This document shows positions 1-13,710 of a DNA stretch of 64,000 nucleotides, piece by piece; the stretch's first letter is position 1; each line of letters opens with the position of its first letter. Origin of the DNA: Balanoglossus misakiensis (taxonomy: Eukaryota > Hemichordata); assembly GCA_040954595.2 (NCBI GenBank), contig CM082596.2:10788001-10852000 (forward strand), written 5' to 3'. Below the pieces are notes generated by a model that saw nothing but the letters and a program-made list of their open reading frames with translations, was not told the origin of the DNA and did not search any database. Position numbers and translations under genes: made by a program.

Positions 1-3000
1 GATTTTCGTGAGCCGTGACCCATGATTTTTTTCAAAAAATGCAGAAATTTAGAACTTTTGCAAAGTCAAAAAATTGTCATTTTTGGACGATTTTCGTGAG
101 CCGTAACCCATGATTTTTTTCAAAAAATGCAGAAATTTTGAACATTCGCAAAGTCGAAAAATTGTCATTTTAGAACGATTTTCGTGAGCCGTAACCCATG
201 ATTTTGTCAAAAAATGCAGAAATTTTGAACTTTTGCAAAGTCGAAAAATTGGCATTTTTGGACGATTTTCGTGAGCCGTGACCCATGTTTTTTTTTTAAA
301 AATGCAGAAATTTTGAATTTTCGCAAAGTAGAAAAATTGTCATTTTTGGACGATTTTCGTGAGCCGTAACCGTGATTTTTTTCAAAAAATGCAGAAATTT
401 TGAACATTCGCAAAGTCGAAAAATTGTCATTTTAGAACGATTTTCGTGAGCCGTAACCCATGATTTTGTCAAAAAATGCAGAAATTTTGAACTTTTGCAA
501 AGTCGAAAAATTGGCATTTTTGGACGATTTTCGTGAGCCGTGACCCATGTTTTTTTTTAAAAATGCAGAAATTTTGAATTTTCGCAAAGTAGAAAAATCG
601 TCATTTTTGGACGATTTTCGTGAGCCGTAACCGTGATTTTTTTCAAAAAATGCAGAAATTTTGAACTTTTGCAAAGTCAAAAAATTTTCATTTTTGGACT
701 ATTTTCGTGAGCCGTGACCCATGATTTTTTTCAACAAATGCAGAAATTTAGAACTTTTGCAAAGTCAAAAAATTTTCATTTTTGGACTATTTTCGTGAGC
801 CGTAACCCATGATTTTTTTCAAAAAATGCAGAAATTTAGAACTTTTGCAAAGTCAAAAAATTGTCATTTTGGAATATTTTCGTGAGCCGTAACCCATGAT
901 TTTTTTCAAAAAATGCAGAAATTTTGAACTTTCGCAAAGTCGAAAAAATGTCATTTTTGGACGATTTTCGTGAGCCGTAACCCATGATTTTTTTCAAAAA
1001 ATGCAGAAATTTTGAATGTTCGCAAAGTAGAAAAATTGTCATTTTTAGACGATTTTCGTGAGCCTTGACCAATGATTTTTTTCAAAAAATGCAGAAATTT
1101 AGAAGTTTTGCAAAGTAGAAAAATTGTCATTTTTGGACGATTTTCGTGAGCCGTGACCCATGATTTTTTTCAAAAAATGCAGAAATTTAGAACTTTTGCA
1201 AAGTCAAAAAATTTTCATTTTTGAAATATTTTCGTGAGCCGTAACCCATGATTTTTTTCAAAAAATGCAGAAATTTTGAACTTTTGCAAAGTCGAAAAAT
1301 TGGCATTTTTGGACGATTTTCGTGAGCCGTGACCCATGTTTTTTTTTTAAAAATGCAGAAATTTTGAATTTTCGCAAAGTAGAAAAATTGTCATTTTTGG
1401 ACGATTTTCGTGAGCCGTAACCCATGATTTTTTTCAAAAAATGCAGAAATTTTGAACTTTTGCAAAGTCGAAAAATTGGCATTTTTGGACGATTTTCGTG
1501 AGCCGTAACCCATGATTTTTTTCAAAAAATGCATAAATTTTGAATTTTCGCAAAGTAGAAAAATCGTCATTTTTGGACGATTTTCGTGAGCCGTAACCCA
1601 TGATTTTTTTTTTCAAAAAATGCAGAAATTTTAAACTTTTGCAAAGTCGAAAAATTGGCATTTTTGGACGATTTTCGTGAGCCGTAACCCATGATTTTTT
1701 TCAAAAAAAGCAGAAATTTTGAACTTTTGCAAAGTCGAAAAATTGTCATTTTAGGACGATTTTCGTGAGACGTAACCCATGATTTTTTTCAAAAAATGCA
1801 GAAATTTTGAACTTTCGCAAAGTCGAAAAATTGTCATTTTTGGACGATTTTCGTGAGCCGTAACCCATGATTTTTTTCAAAAAAATGCAGAAATTTAGAA
1901 CTTTCGCAAAGTCGAAAAATTTTCATTTTTGGACGATTTTCGTGAGCCGTAACCCATGATTTTTTTCAAAAAAATGCAGAAATTTAGAACTTTCGCAAAG
2001 TAGAAAAATTGGCATTTTTGGACGATTTTCGTGAGCCTTGACCAATGATCTTTTTCAAAAAATGCAGAAATTTTGAACTTTTGCAAAGCAGAAAAATTGT
2101 CATTTTTGGACGATTTTCGTGAGCCGTGACCCATGATTTTTTTCAAAAAATGCAGAAATTTAGAACTTTTGCAAAGTCAAAAAATTTTCATTTTTGGACT
2201 ATTTTCGTGAGCCGTAACCCATGATTTTTTTCAAAAAATTCAGAAATTTTGAACTTTCGCAAAGGCAAAAAAAATGTCATTTTTCGACGATTTTCGTGAG
2301 CCGTGACCCATGATTTTTTTTCAAAAAATGCAGAAATTTTGAATTTTCGCAAAGTAGAAAAATTGTCATTTTTGGACGATTTTCGTGAGCCGTAACCCAT
2401 GATTTTTTTCAAAAAATGCAGAAATTTTGAACATTCGCAAAGTCGAAAAATTGTCATTTTAGAACGATTTTCGTGAGCCGTAACCCATGATTTTGTCAAA
2501 AAATGCAGAAATTTTGAACTTTTGCAAAGTCGAAAAATTGGCATTTTTGGACGATTTTCGTGAGCCGTGACCCATGTTTTTTTTTTAAAAATGCAGAAAT
2601 TTTGAATTTTCGCAAAGTAGAAAAATTGTCATTTTTGGACGATTTTCGTGAGCCGTAACCGTGATTTTTTTCAAAAAATGCAGAAATTTTGAACATTCGC
2701 AAAGTCGAAAAATTGTCATTTTAGAACGATTTTCGTGAGCCGTAACCCATGATTTTGTCAAAAAATGCAGAAATTTTGAACTTTTGCAAAGTCAAAAAAT
2801 TTTCATTTTTGGACTATTTTCGTGAGCCGTAACCCATGATTTTTTTCAAAAAATGCAGAAATTTAGAACTTTTGCAAAGTCAAAAAATTGTCATTTTGGA
2901 ATATTTTCGTGAGCCGTAACCCATGATTTTTTTCAAAAAATGCAGAAATTTTAAACTTTCGCAAAGTCAAAAAAATGTCATTTTTGGACGATTTTCGTGA

Positions 3001-4092
3001 GCCGTAACCCATGATTTTTTTCAAAAAATGCAGAAATTTTGAACTTTCGCAAAGTCGAAAAAATGTCATTTTTGGACGATTTTCGTGAGCCGTAACCCAT
3101 GATTTTTTTCAAAAAATGCAGAAATTTTGAATGTTCGCAAAGTAGAAAAATTGTCATTTTTAGACGATTTTCGTGAGCCTTGACCAATGATTTTTTTCAA
3201 AAAATGCAGAAATTTAGAAGTTTTGCAAAGTAGAAAAATTGTCATTTTTGGACGATTTTCGTGAGCCGTGACCCATGATTTTTTTCAAAAAATGCAGAAA
3301 TTTAGAACTTTTGCAAAGTCAAAAAATTTTCATTTTTGAAATATTTTCGTGAGCCGTAACCCATGATTTTTTTCAAAAAATGCAGAAATTTTGAACTTTC
3401 GCAAAGTCAAAAAAATGTCATTTTTGGACGATTTTCGTGAGCCGTGACCCATGATTTTTTTCAAAAAATGCAGAAATTTTGAATGTTCGCAAAGTAGAAA
3501 AATTGTCATTTTTGGACGATTTTCGTGAGCCGTAACCCATGATTTTTTTCAAAAAATGCAGAAATTTTGAACTTTCGCAAAGTCGAAAAATTGTCATTTT
3601 TGGACGATTTTCGTGAGCCGTAACCCATGATTTTTTTCAAAAAATGCAGAAATTTAGAACTTTCGCAAAGTAGAAAAATTGTCATTTTTGGACGATTTTC
3701 GTGAGCCGTGACCCATGATTTTTTCAAAAAATGCAGAAATTTTGAAAGTTCGCAAAGTAGAAAAATTGTCATTTTTGGACGATTTTCGTGATCCGTAACC
3801 CATGATTTTTTTCAAAAAATGCAGAAATTTTGAACATTCGCAAAGTCGAAAAATTGTCATTTTTGGACGATTTTCGTGAGCCTTAACCCATGATTTTTTT
3901 TTTTAAATGCAGAAATTTTGAACTTTTGCAAAGTCGATGAATTGTCATTTTTGGACGATTTTCGTGAGCCGTAACCCATGATTTTTTTCAAAAAATGCAG
4001 GAATTTTGAAAATTCGCAAAGTCGAAAAATTGTCCTTTTTGGACGATTTTCGTGAGACGTAACCAATGATTTTTTTCAAAAAATGCAGAAAT
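1..4092. repeat. Satellite super-unit block A, first copy
   Basis: This stretch matches 9244-13335 unit for unit, displaced by 9243-9244 bp (105 units is 9240 bp). The match includes rare variants such as the GAGCCTTGACCAATGATC units and the short T-tract units. The match fails near 4092, where block B begins. Its left limit may lie outside the window. Confidence 0.8.
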
Positions 4093-7000
4093 TTAGAACT
4101 TTTGCAAAGTAGAAAAATTGGCATTTTTGGACGATTTTCGTGAGCCGTGACCCATGATTTTTTTTAAAAAATGCTGAAATTTTGAACTTTCGCAAAGTTC
4201 AATAATTGTCGTTTTTGGACGATTTTCGTGAGCCGTGACCCATGATTTTTTTTTTCAAAAAATGCAGAAATTTTGAACTTTTGCAAAGTCGAAAAATAGG
4301 CATTTTTGGACGATTTTCGTGAGCCGTAACCCATGATTTTTTTTCAAAAAATGCAGAAATTTAAAACTTTCGCAATGTCGAAAAATTGTCATTTTTGAAC
4401 GATATTCGTGAGCCGTAACCCATGATTTTTTTCAAAAAATGCAGAAATTTTGAAATTTTGCAAAGTTGAAAAATTGGCATTTTTGGACGATTTTCGTGAG
4501 CCGTGACCCATGATTTTTTTCAAAAAATGCAGAAATTTAGAACTTTTGCAAAGTAGAAAAATTGGCATTTTTGGACGATTTTCGTGAGCCGTGACCCATG
4601 ATTTTTTAAAAAAAATGCTGAAATTTTGAACTTTCGCAAAGTCGAATAATTGTCGTTTTTGGACGATTTTCGTGAGCCGTGACCCATGATTTTTTTCAAA
4701 AAATGCAGAAATTTTGCAAAGTTGAAAAATTGGCATTTTTTGACGATTTTCGTGAGCCGTGACCCATGATTTTTTTCAAAAAATGCAGAAATTTTGAACT
4801 TTTGCAAAGTCGAAAAATTGGCATTTTTGGACGATTTTCGTGCGCCGTGACCCATGATTTTTTTTTTAAAAAATGCAGAAATTTTGAATTTTCGCAAAGT
4901 TGAAAAATTGTCATTTTTGGAAAATTTTCGTGAGCCGTAACCCATGATTTTTTTTTTCAAAAAATGCAGAAATTTTAAACTTTTGCAAAGTCGAAAAATT
5001 GTCATTTTTGGACGATTTTCGTGAGCCGTAACCCATGATTTTTTTCAAAAAAAGCAGAAATTTTGAACTTTTGCAAAGTCGAAAAATTGTCATTTTAGGA
5101 CGATTTTCGTGAGACGTAACCCATGATTTTTTTCAAAAAATGCAGAAATTTTGAACTTTCGCAAAGTCGAAAAATTGTCATTTTTGGACGATTTTCGTGA
5201 GCCGTAACCCATGATTTTTTTCAAAAAAAATGCAGAAATTTAGAACTTTCGCAAAGTCGAAAAATTGTCATTTTTGGACGATTTTCGTGAGCCGTAACCC
5301 ATGATTTTTTTTCAAAAAAATGCAGAAATTTAGAACTTTCGCAAAGTAGAAAAATTGTCATTTTTGGACGATTTTCGTGAGCCTTGACCAATGATCTTTT
5401 TCAAAAAATGCAGAAATTTTGAACTTTTGCAAAGCAGAAAAATTGTCATTTTTGGACGATTTTCGTGAGCCGTGACCCATGATTTTTTTCAAAAAATGCA
5501 GAAATTTAGAACTTTTGCAAAGTCAACAAATTGTCATTTTTGGACTATTTTCGTGAGCCGTAACCCATGATTTTTTTCAAAAAATGCAGAAATTTTGAAC
5601 TTTCGCAAAGGCAAAAAAATGTCATTTTTCGACGATTTTCGTGAGCCGTGACCCATGATTTTTTTTCAAAAAATGCAGAAATTTTGAATTTTCGCAAAGT
5701 AGAAAAATTGTCATTGTTGGACGATTTTTGTGAGCCGTAACCCATGATTTTTTTCAAAAAATGCAGAAATTTTGAACATTCGCAAAGTCGAAAAATTGTC
5801 ATTTTAGAACGATTTTCGTGAGCCGTAACCCATGATTGTTTCAAAAAATGCAGAAATTTTGAACTTTTGCAAAGTCGAAAAATTGGCATTTTTGGACGAT
5901 TTTCGTGAGCCGTGACCCATGTTTTTTTTTTAAAAATGCAGATATTTTGAATTTTCGCAAAGTAGAAAAATTGTCATTTTTGGATGATTTTCGTGAGCCG
6001 TAACCCATGATTTTTTTCAAAAAATGCAGAAATTTTGAACTTTTGCAAAGTCGAAAAATTGGCATTTTTGGACGATTTTCGTGAGCCGTAACCCATGATT
6101 TTTTTCAAAAAATGCATAAATTTTGAATTTTCGCAAAGTAGAAAAATCGTCATTTTTGGACGATTTTCGTGAGCCGTAACCCATGATTTTTTTTTCAAAA
6201 AATGCAGAAATTTTAAACTTTTGCAAAGTCGAAAAATTGGCATTTTTGGACGATTTTCGTGAGCCGTAACCCATGATTTTTTCAAAAAAAGCAGAAATTT
6301 TGAACTTTTGCAAAGTCGAAAAATTGTCATTTTAGGACGATTTTCGTGAGACGTAAACCATGATTTTTTTCAAAAAATGCAGAAATTTTGAACTTTCGCA
6401 AAGTCGAAAAATTGTCATTTTTGGACGATTTTCGTGAGCCGTAACCCATGATTTTTTTCAAAAAAATGCAGAAATTTAGAACTTTCGCAAAGTCGAAAAA
6501 TTTTCATTTTTGGACGATTTTCGTGAGCCGTAACCCATGATTTTTTTCAAAAAAATGCAGAAATTTAGAACTTTCGCAAAGTAGAAAAATTGGCATTTTT
6601 GGACGATTTTCGTGAGCCTTGACCAATGATCTTTTTCAAAAATGCAGAAATTTTGAACTTTTGCAAAGCAGAAAAATTGTCATTTTTGGACGATTTTCGT
6701 GAGCCGTGACCCATGATTTTTTTCAAAAATGCAGAAATTTAGAACTTTTGCAAAGTCAAAAAATTTTCATTTTTGGACTATTTTCGTGAGCCGTAACCCA
6801 TGATTTTTTTCAAAAAATGCAGAAATTTTGAACTTTCGCAAAGGCAAAAAAAATGTCATTTTTCGACGATTTTCGTGAGCCGTGACCCATGATTTTTTTT
6901 CAAAAAATGCAGAAATTTTGAATTTTCGCAAAGTAGAAAAATTGTCATTTTTGGACGATTTTCGTGAGCCGTAACCCATGATTTTTTTCAAAAAATGCAG

Positions 7001-9256
7001 AAATTTTGAACATTCGCAAAGTCGAAAAATTGTCATTTTAGAACGATTTTCGTGAGCCGTAACCATGATTTTTTCAAAAAATGCAGAAATTTTGAACTTT
7101 TGCAAAGTCGAAAAATTGGCATTTTTGGACGATTTTCGTGAGCCGTGACCCATGTTTTTTTTTAAAAAATGCAGAAATTTTGAATTTTCGCAAAGTAGAA
7201 AAATTGTCATTTTTGGACGATTTTCGTGAGCCGTAACCCATGATTTTTTTCAAAAAATGCAGAAATTTTGAACTTTTGCAAAGTCGAAAAATTGGCATTT
7301 TTGGACGATTTTCGTGAGCCGTAACCCATGATTTTTTTCAAAAAATGCAGAAATTTTGCAAAGTTGAAAAATTGGCATTTTTTGACGATTTTCGTGAGCC
7401 GTGACCCATGATTTTTTTCAAAAAATGCAGAAATTTTGAACTTTTGCAAAGTCGAAAAATTTGCATTTTTGGACGATTTTCGTGCGCCGTGACCCATGAT
7501 TTTTTTTTTAAAAAATGCAGAAATTTTTAATTTTCGCAAAGTTGAAAAATTGTCATTTTTGGAAAATTTTCGTGAGCCGTAACCCATGATTTTTTTTTTC
7601 AAAAAATGCAGAAATTTTAAACTTTTGCAAAGTCGAAAAATTGGCATTTTTGGACGATTTTCGTGAGCCGTAACCCATGATTTTTTTCAAAAAAGCAGAA
7701 ATTTTGAACTTTTGCAAAGTCGAAAAATTGTCATTTTAGGACGATTTTCGTGAGACGTAACCCATGATTTTTTTCAAAAAAATGCAGAAATTTTGAACTT
7801 TCGCAAAGTCGAAAATTGTCATTTTTGGACGATTTTCGTGAGCCGTAACCCATGATTTTTTTCAAAAAATGCAGAAATTTAGAACTTTCGCAAAGTCGAA
7901 AAATTGTCATTTTTGGACGATTTTCGTGAGCCGTAACCCATGATTTTTTTCAAAAAAATGCAGAAATTTAGAACTTTCGCAAAGTAGAAAAATTGTCATT
8001 TTTGGACGATTTTCGTGAGCCTTGACCAATGATCTTTTTCAAAAAATGCAGAAATTTTGAACTTTTGCAAAGCAGAAAAATTGTCATTTTTGGACGATTT
8101 TCGTGAGCCGTGACCCATGATTTTTTTCAAAAAATGCAGAAATTTAGAACTTTTGCAAAGTCAACAAATTGTCATTTTGGACTATTTTCGTGAGCCGTAA
8201 CCCATGATTTTTTTCAAAAAATGCAGAAATTTTGAACTTTCGCAAAGGCAAAAAAATGTCATTTTTCGACGATTTTCGTGAGCCGTGACCCATGATTTTT
8301 TTTCAAAAAATGCAGAAATTTTGAATTTTCGCAAAGTAGAAAAATTGTCATTGTTGGACGATTTCGTGAGCCGTAACCCATGATTTTTTTCAAAAAATGC
8401 AGAAATTTTGAACATTCGCAAAGTCGAAAAATTGTCATTTTAGAACGATTTTCGTGAGCCGTAACCCATGATTTTTTCAAAAAATGCAGAAATTTTGAAC
8501 TTTTGCAAAGTCGAAAAATTGGCATTTTTGGACGATTTTCGTGAGCCGTGACCCATGTTTTTTTTTTAAAAATGCAGAAATTTTGAATTTTCGCAAAGTA
8601 GAAAAATTGTCATTTTTGGACGATTTTCGTGAGCCGTAACCCATGATTTTTTTCAAAAAATGCAGAAATTTTGAACTTTTGCAAAGTCGAAAAATTGGCA
8701 TTTTTGGACGATTTTCGTGAGCCGTAACCCATGATTTTTTTCAAAAAATGCATAAATTTTGAATTTTCGCAAAGTAGAAAAATCGTCATTTTTGGACGAT
8801 TTTCGTGAGCCGTAACCCATGATTTTTTTTTTCAAAAAATGCAGAAATTTTAAACTTTTGCAAAGCGAAAAATTGGCATTTTTGGACGATTTTCGTGAGC
8901 CGTAACCCATGATTTTTTTCAAAAAAAGCAAGAAATTTTGAACTTTTGCAAAGTCGAAAAATTGTCATTTTAGGACGATTTTCGTGAGACGTAACCCATG
9001 ATTTTTTTCAAAAAATGCAGAAATTTAGAACTTTCGCAAAGTCAACAAATTGTCATTTTTGGACTATTTTCGTGAGCCGTAACCCATGATTTTTTTCAAA
9101 AAAATGCCAGAAATTTAGAACTTTCGCAAAGTCGAAAAATTTTCATTTTTGGACGATTTTCGTGAGCCGTAACCCATGATTTTTTTCAAAAAAATGCAGA
9201 AATTTAGAACTTTCGCAAAGTAGAAAAATTGGCATTTTTGGACGATTTTCGTGAGC
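4072..9256. repeat. Satellite super-unit block B, first copy
   Basis: About 5.2 kb repeated at 23855-29047 with an offset of 19783-19791 bp. Shared markers are a GTTCAATAATTGTCG unit (4197 and 23980), shortened units of about 75 bp (near 4700 and 24490; near 7350 and 27135), and GCGCCGTGACCC units. It also carries an internal periodicity of about 2.64 kb (30 units). A and B together make a 9.24-kb super-unit, since A starts again at 9244. Confidence 0.75.
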
Positions 9257-12200
9257 CGTGACCCATGATTTTTTTCAAAAAATGCAGAAATTTAGAACTT
9301 TTGCAAAGTCAAAAAATTGTCATTTTTTGGACGATTTTCGTGAGCCGTAACCCATGATTTTTTTCAAAAAATGCAGAAATTTTGAACATTCGCAAAGTCG
9401 AAAAATTGTCATTTTAGAACGATTTTCGTGAGCCGTAACCCATGATTTTGTCAAAAAATGCAGAAATTTTGAACTTTTGCAAAGTCGAAAAATTGGCATT
9501 TTTGGACGATTTTCGTGAGCCGTGACCCATGTTTTTTTTAAAAATGCAGAAATTTTGAATTTTCGCAAAGTAGAAAAATTGTCATTTTTGGACGATTTTC
9601 GTGAGCCGTAACCGTGATTTTTTTCAAAAAATGCAGAAATTTTGAACATTCGCAAAGTCGAAAAATTGTCATTTAGAACGATTTTCGTGAGCCGTAACCC
9701 ATGATTTTGTCAAAAAATGCAGAAATTTTGAACTTTTGCAAAGTCGAAAAATGGGCATTTTTGGACGATTTTCGTGAGCCGTGACCCATGTTTTTTTTTT
9801 AAAAAATTGCAGAAATTTTGAATTTTCGCAAAGTAGAAAAATCGTCATTTTTGGACGATTTTCGTGAGCCGTAACCGTGATTTTTTCAAAAAATGCAGAA
9901 ATTTTGAACTTTTGCAAAGTCAAAAAATTTTCATTTTTGGACTATTTTCGTGAGCCGTGACCCATGATTTTTTTCAACAAATGCAGAAATTTAGAACTTT
10001 TGCAAAGTCAAAAAATTTTCATTTTTGGACTATTTTCGTGAGCCGTAACCCATGATTTTTTTCAAAAAATGCAGAAATTTAGAACTTTTGCAAAGTCAAA
10101 AATTGTCATTTTTGGAATATTTTTCGTGAGCCGTAACCCATGATTTTTTTCAAAAAATGCAGAAATTTTGAACTTTCGCAAAGTCGAAAAAATGTCATTT
10201 TTGGACGATTTTCGTGAGCCGTAACCCATGATTTTTTTCAAAAAATGCAGAAATTTTGAATGTTCGCAAAGTAGAAAAATTGTCATTTTTAGACGATTTT
10301 CGTGAGCCTTGACCAATGATTTTTTTCAAAAAATGCAGAAATTTAGAAGTTTTGCAAAGTAGAAAAATTGTCATTTTTGGACGATTTTCGTGAGCCGTGA
10401 CCCATGATTTTTTTCAAAAAATGCAGAAATTTAGAACTTTTGCAAAGTCAAAAAATTTTCATTTTTGAAATATTTTCGTGAGCCGTAACCCATGATTTTT
10501 TTCAAAAAATGCAGAAATTTTGAACTTTTGCAAAGTCGAAAAATTGGCATTTTTGGACGATTTTCGTGAGCCGTGACCCATGTTTTTTTTTTAAAAATGC
10601 AGAAATTTTGAATTTTCGCAAAGTAGAAAAATTGTCATTTTTGGACGATTTTCGTGAGCCGTAACCCATGATTTTTTTCAAAAAATGCAGAAATTTTGAA
10701 CTTTTGCAAAGTCGAAAAATTGGCATTTTTGGACGATTTTCGTGAGCCGTAACCCATGATTTTTTTCAAAAAAATGCATAAATTTTGAATTTTCGCAAAG
10801 TAGAAAAATCGTCATTTTTGGACGATTTTCGTGAGCCGTAACCCATGATTTTTTTTTTCAAAAAATGCAGAAATTTTAAACTTTTGCAAAGTCGAAAAAT
10901 TGGCATTTTTGGACGATTTTCGTGAGCCGTAACCCATGATTTTTTTCAAAAAAAGCAGAAATTTTGAACTTTTGCAAAGTCGAAAAATTGTCATTTTAGG
11001 ACGATTTTCGTGAGACGTAACCCATGATTTTTTTCAAAAAATGCAGAAATTTAGAACTTTCGCAAAGTCAACAAATTGTCATTTTTGGACTATTTTCGTG
11101 AGCCGTAACCCATGATTTTTTTCAAAAAAATGCAGAAATTTAGAACTTTCGCAAAGTCGAAAATTTTCATTTTTGGACGATTTTCGTGAGCCGTAACCCA
11201 TGATTTTTTTCAAAAAAATGCAGAAATTTAGAACTTTCGCAAAGTAGAAAAATTGGCATTTTTGGACGATTTTCGTGAGCCTTGACCAATGATCTTTTTC
11301 AAAAAATGCAGAAATTTTGAACTTTTGCAAAGCAGAAAAATTGTCATTTTTGGACGATTTTCGTGAGCCGTGACCCATGATTTTTTTCAAAAAATGCAGA
11401 AATTTAGAACTTTTGCAAAGTCAAAAAATTGTCATTTTTGGACTATTTTCGTGAGCCGTAACCCATGATTTTTTTCAAAAAATTCAGAAATTTTGAACTT
11501 TCGCAAAGGCAAAAAAAATGTCATTTTTCGACGATTTTCGTGAGCCGTGACCCATGATTTTTTTTCAAAAAATGCAGAAATTTTGAATTTTCGCAAAGTA
11601 GAAAAATTGTCATTTTTGGACGATTTTCGTGAGCCGTAACCCATGATTTTTTTCAAAAAATGCAGAAATTTTGAACATTCGCAAAGTCGAAAAATTGTCA
11701 TTTTAGAACGATTTTCGTGAGCCGTAACCCATGATTTTGTCAAAAAATGCAGAAATTTTGAACTTTTGCAAAGTCGAAAAATTGGCATTTTTGGACGATT
11801 TTCGTGAGCCGTGACCCATGTTTTTTTTTAAAAATGCAGAAATTTTGAATTTTCGCAAAGTAGAAAAATTGTCATTTTTGGACGATTTTCGTGAGCCGTA
11901 ACCGTGATTTTTTTCAAAAAATGCAGAAATTTTGAACATTCGCAAAGTCGAAAAATTGTCATTTTAGAACGATTTTCGTGAGCCGTAACCCATGATTTTG
12001 TCAAAAAATGCAGAAATTTTGAACTTTTGCAAAGTCAAAAAATTTTCATTTTTGGACTATTTTCGTGAGCCGTAACCCATGATTTTTTTCAAAAAATGCA
12101 GAAATTTAGAACTTTTGCAAAGTCAAAAAATTGTCATTTTGGAATATTTTCGTGAGCCGTAACCCATGATTTTTTTCAAAAAATGCAGAAATTTTAAACT

Positions 12201-13335
12201 TTCGCAAAGTCAAAAAAATGTCATTTTTGGACGATTTTCGTGAGCCGTAACCCATGATTTTTTTCAAAAAATGCAGAAATTTTGAACTTTCGCAAAGTCG
12301 AAAAAATGTCATTTTTGGACGATTTTCGTGAGCCGTAACCCATGATTTTTTTCAAAAAATGCAGAAATTTTGAATGTTCGCAAAGTAGAAAAATTGTCAT
12401 TTTTAGACGATTTTCGTGAGCCTTGACCAATGATTTTTTTCAAAAAATGCAGAAATTTAGAAGTTTTGCAAAGTAGAAAAATTGTCATTTTTGGACGATT
12501 TTCGTGAGCCGTGACCCATGATTTTTTTCAAAAAATGCAGAAATTTAGAACTTTTGCAAAGTCAAAAAATTTTCATTTTTGAAATATTTTCGTGAGCCGT
12601 AACCCATGATTTTTTTCAAAAAATGCAGAAATTTTGAACTTTCGCAAAGTCAAAAAAATGTCATTTTTGGACGATTTTCGTGAGCCGTGACCCATGATTT
12701 TTTTCAAAAAATGCAGAAATTTTGAATGTTCGCAAAGTAGAAAAATTGTCATTTTTGGACGATTTTCGTGAGCCGTAACCCATGATTTTTTTCAAAAAAT
12801 GCAGAAATTTTGAACTTTCGCAAAGTCGAAAAATTGTCATTTTTGGACGATTTTCGTGAGCCGTAACCCATGATTTTTTTCAAAAAATGCAGAAATTTAG
12901 AACTTTCGCAAAGTAGAAAAATTGTCATTTTTGGACGATTTTCGTGAGCCGTGACCCATGATTTTTTCAAAAAATGCAGAAATTTTGAAAGTTCGCAAAG
13001 TAGAAAAATTGTCATTTTTGGACGATTTTCGTGATCCGTAACCCATGATTTTTTTCAAAAAATGCAGAAATTTTGAACATTCGCAAAGTCGAAAAATTGT
13101 CATTTTTGGACGATTTTCGTGAGCCTTAACCCATGATTTTTTTTTTTAAATGCAGAAATTTTGAACTTTTGCAAAGTCGATGAATTGTCATTTTTGGACG
13201 ATTTTCGTGAGCCGTAACCCATGATTTTTTTCAAAAAATGCAGGAATTTTGAAAATTCGCAAAGTCGAAAAATTGTCCTTTTTGGACGATTTTCGTGAGA
13301 CGTAACCAATGATTTTTTTCAAAAAATGCAGAAAT
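9244..13335. repeat. Satellite super-unit block A, second copy
   Basis: Second copy of block A, matching 1-4092 with an offset of 9243-9244 bp. It follows block B directly, so 1-9243 plus this block reads A-B-A. Small tract-length differences (for example near 9320 and 10100) show the copies are not identical. Confidence 0.8.
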
Positions 13336-13710
13336 TTTGAACTTTCGCAAAGTCGAAAAATTGTCATTTTGGACGATTTTAGCGAGCCGTAACCCATGAT
13401 TTTTTTCAAAAATGCAGAAATTTTGAATTTTCGCAAAGTAGAAAAATTGTCATTTTAGAACGATATTCGTGAGCCGTAACCCATGATTTTTTCAAAAAAT
13501 GCAGAAATTTAGAACTTTCGCAAAGTAGAAAAATTGTCATTTTTAGACGATTTTCGTGAGCCGTGACCCATGATTTTTTCAAAAAATGCAGAAATTTTGA
13601 ATGTTCGCAAAGTAGAAAAATTGTCATTTTTGGACGATTTTCGTGAGCCTTAACCCATGATTTTTTTCAAAAAATGCAGAAATTTTGAACATTCGCAAAG
13701 TCGAAAAATT

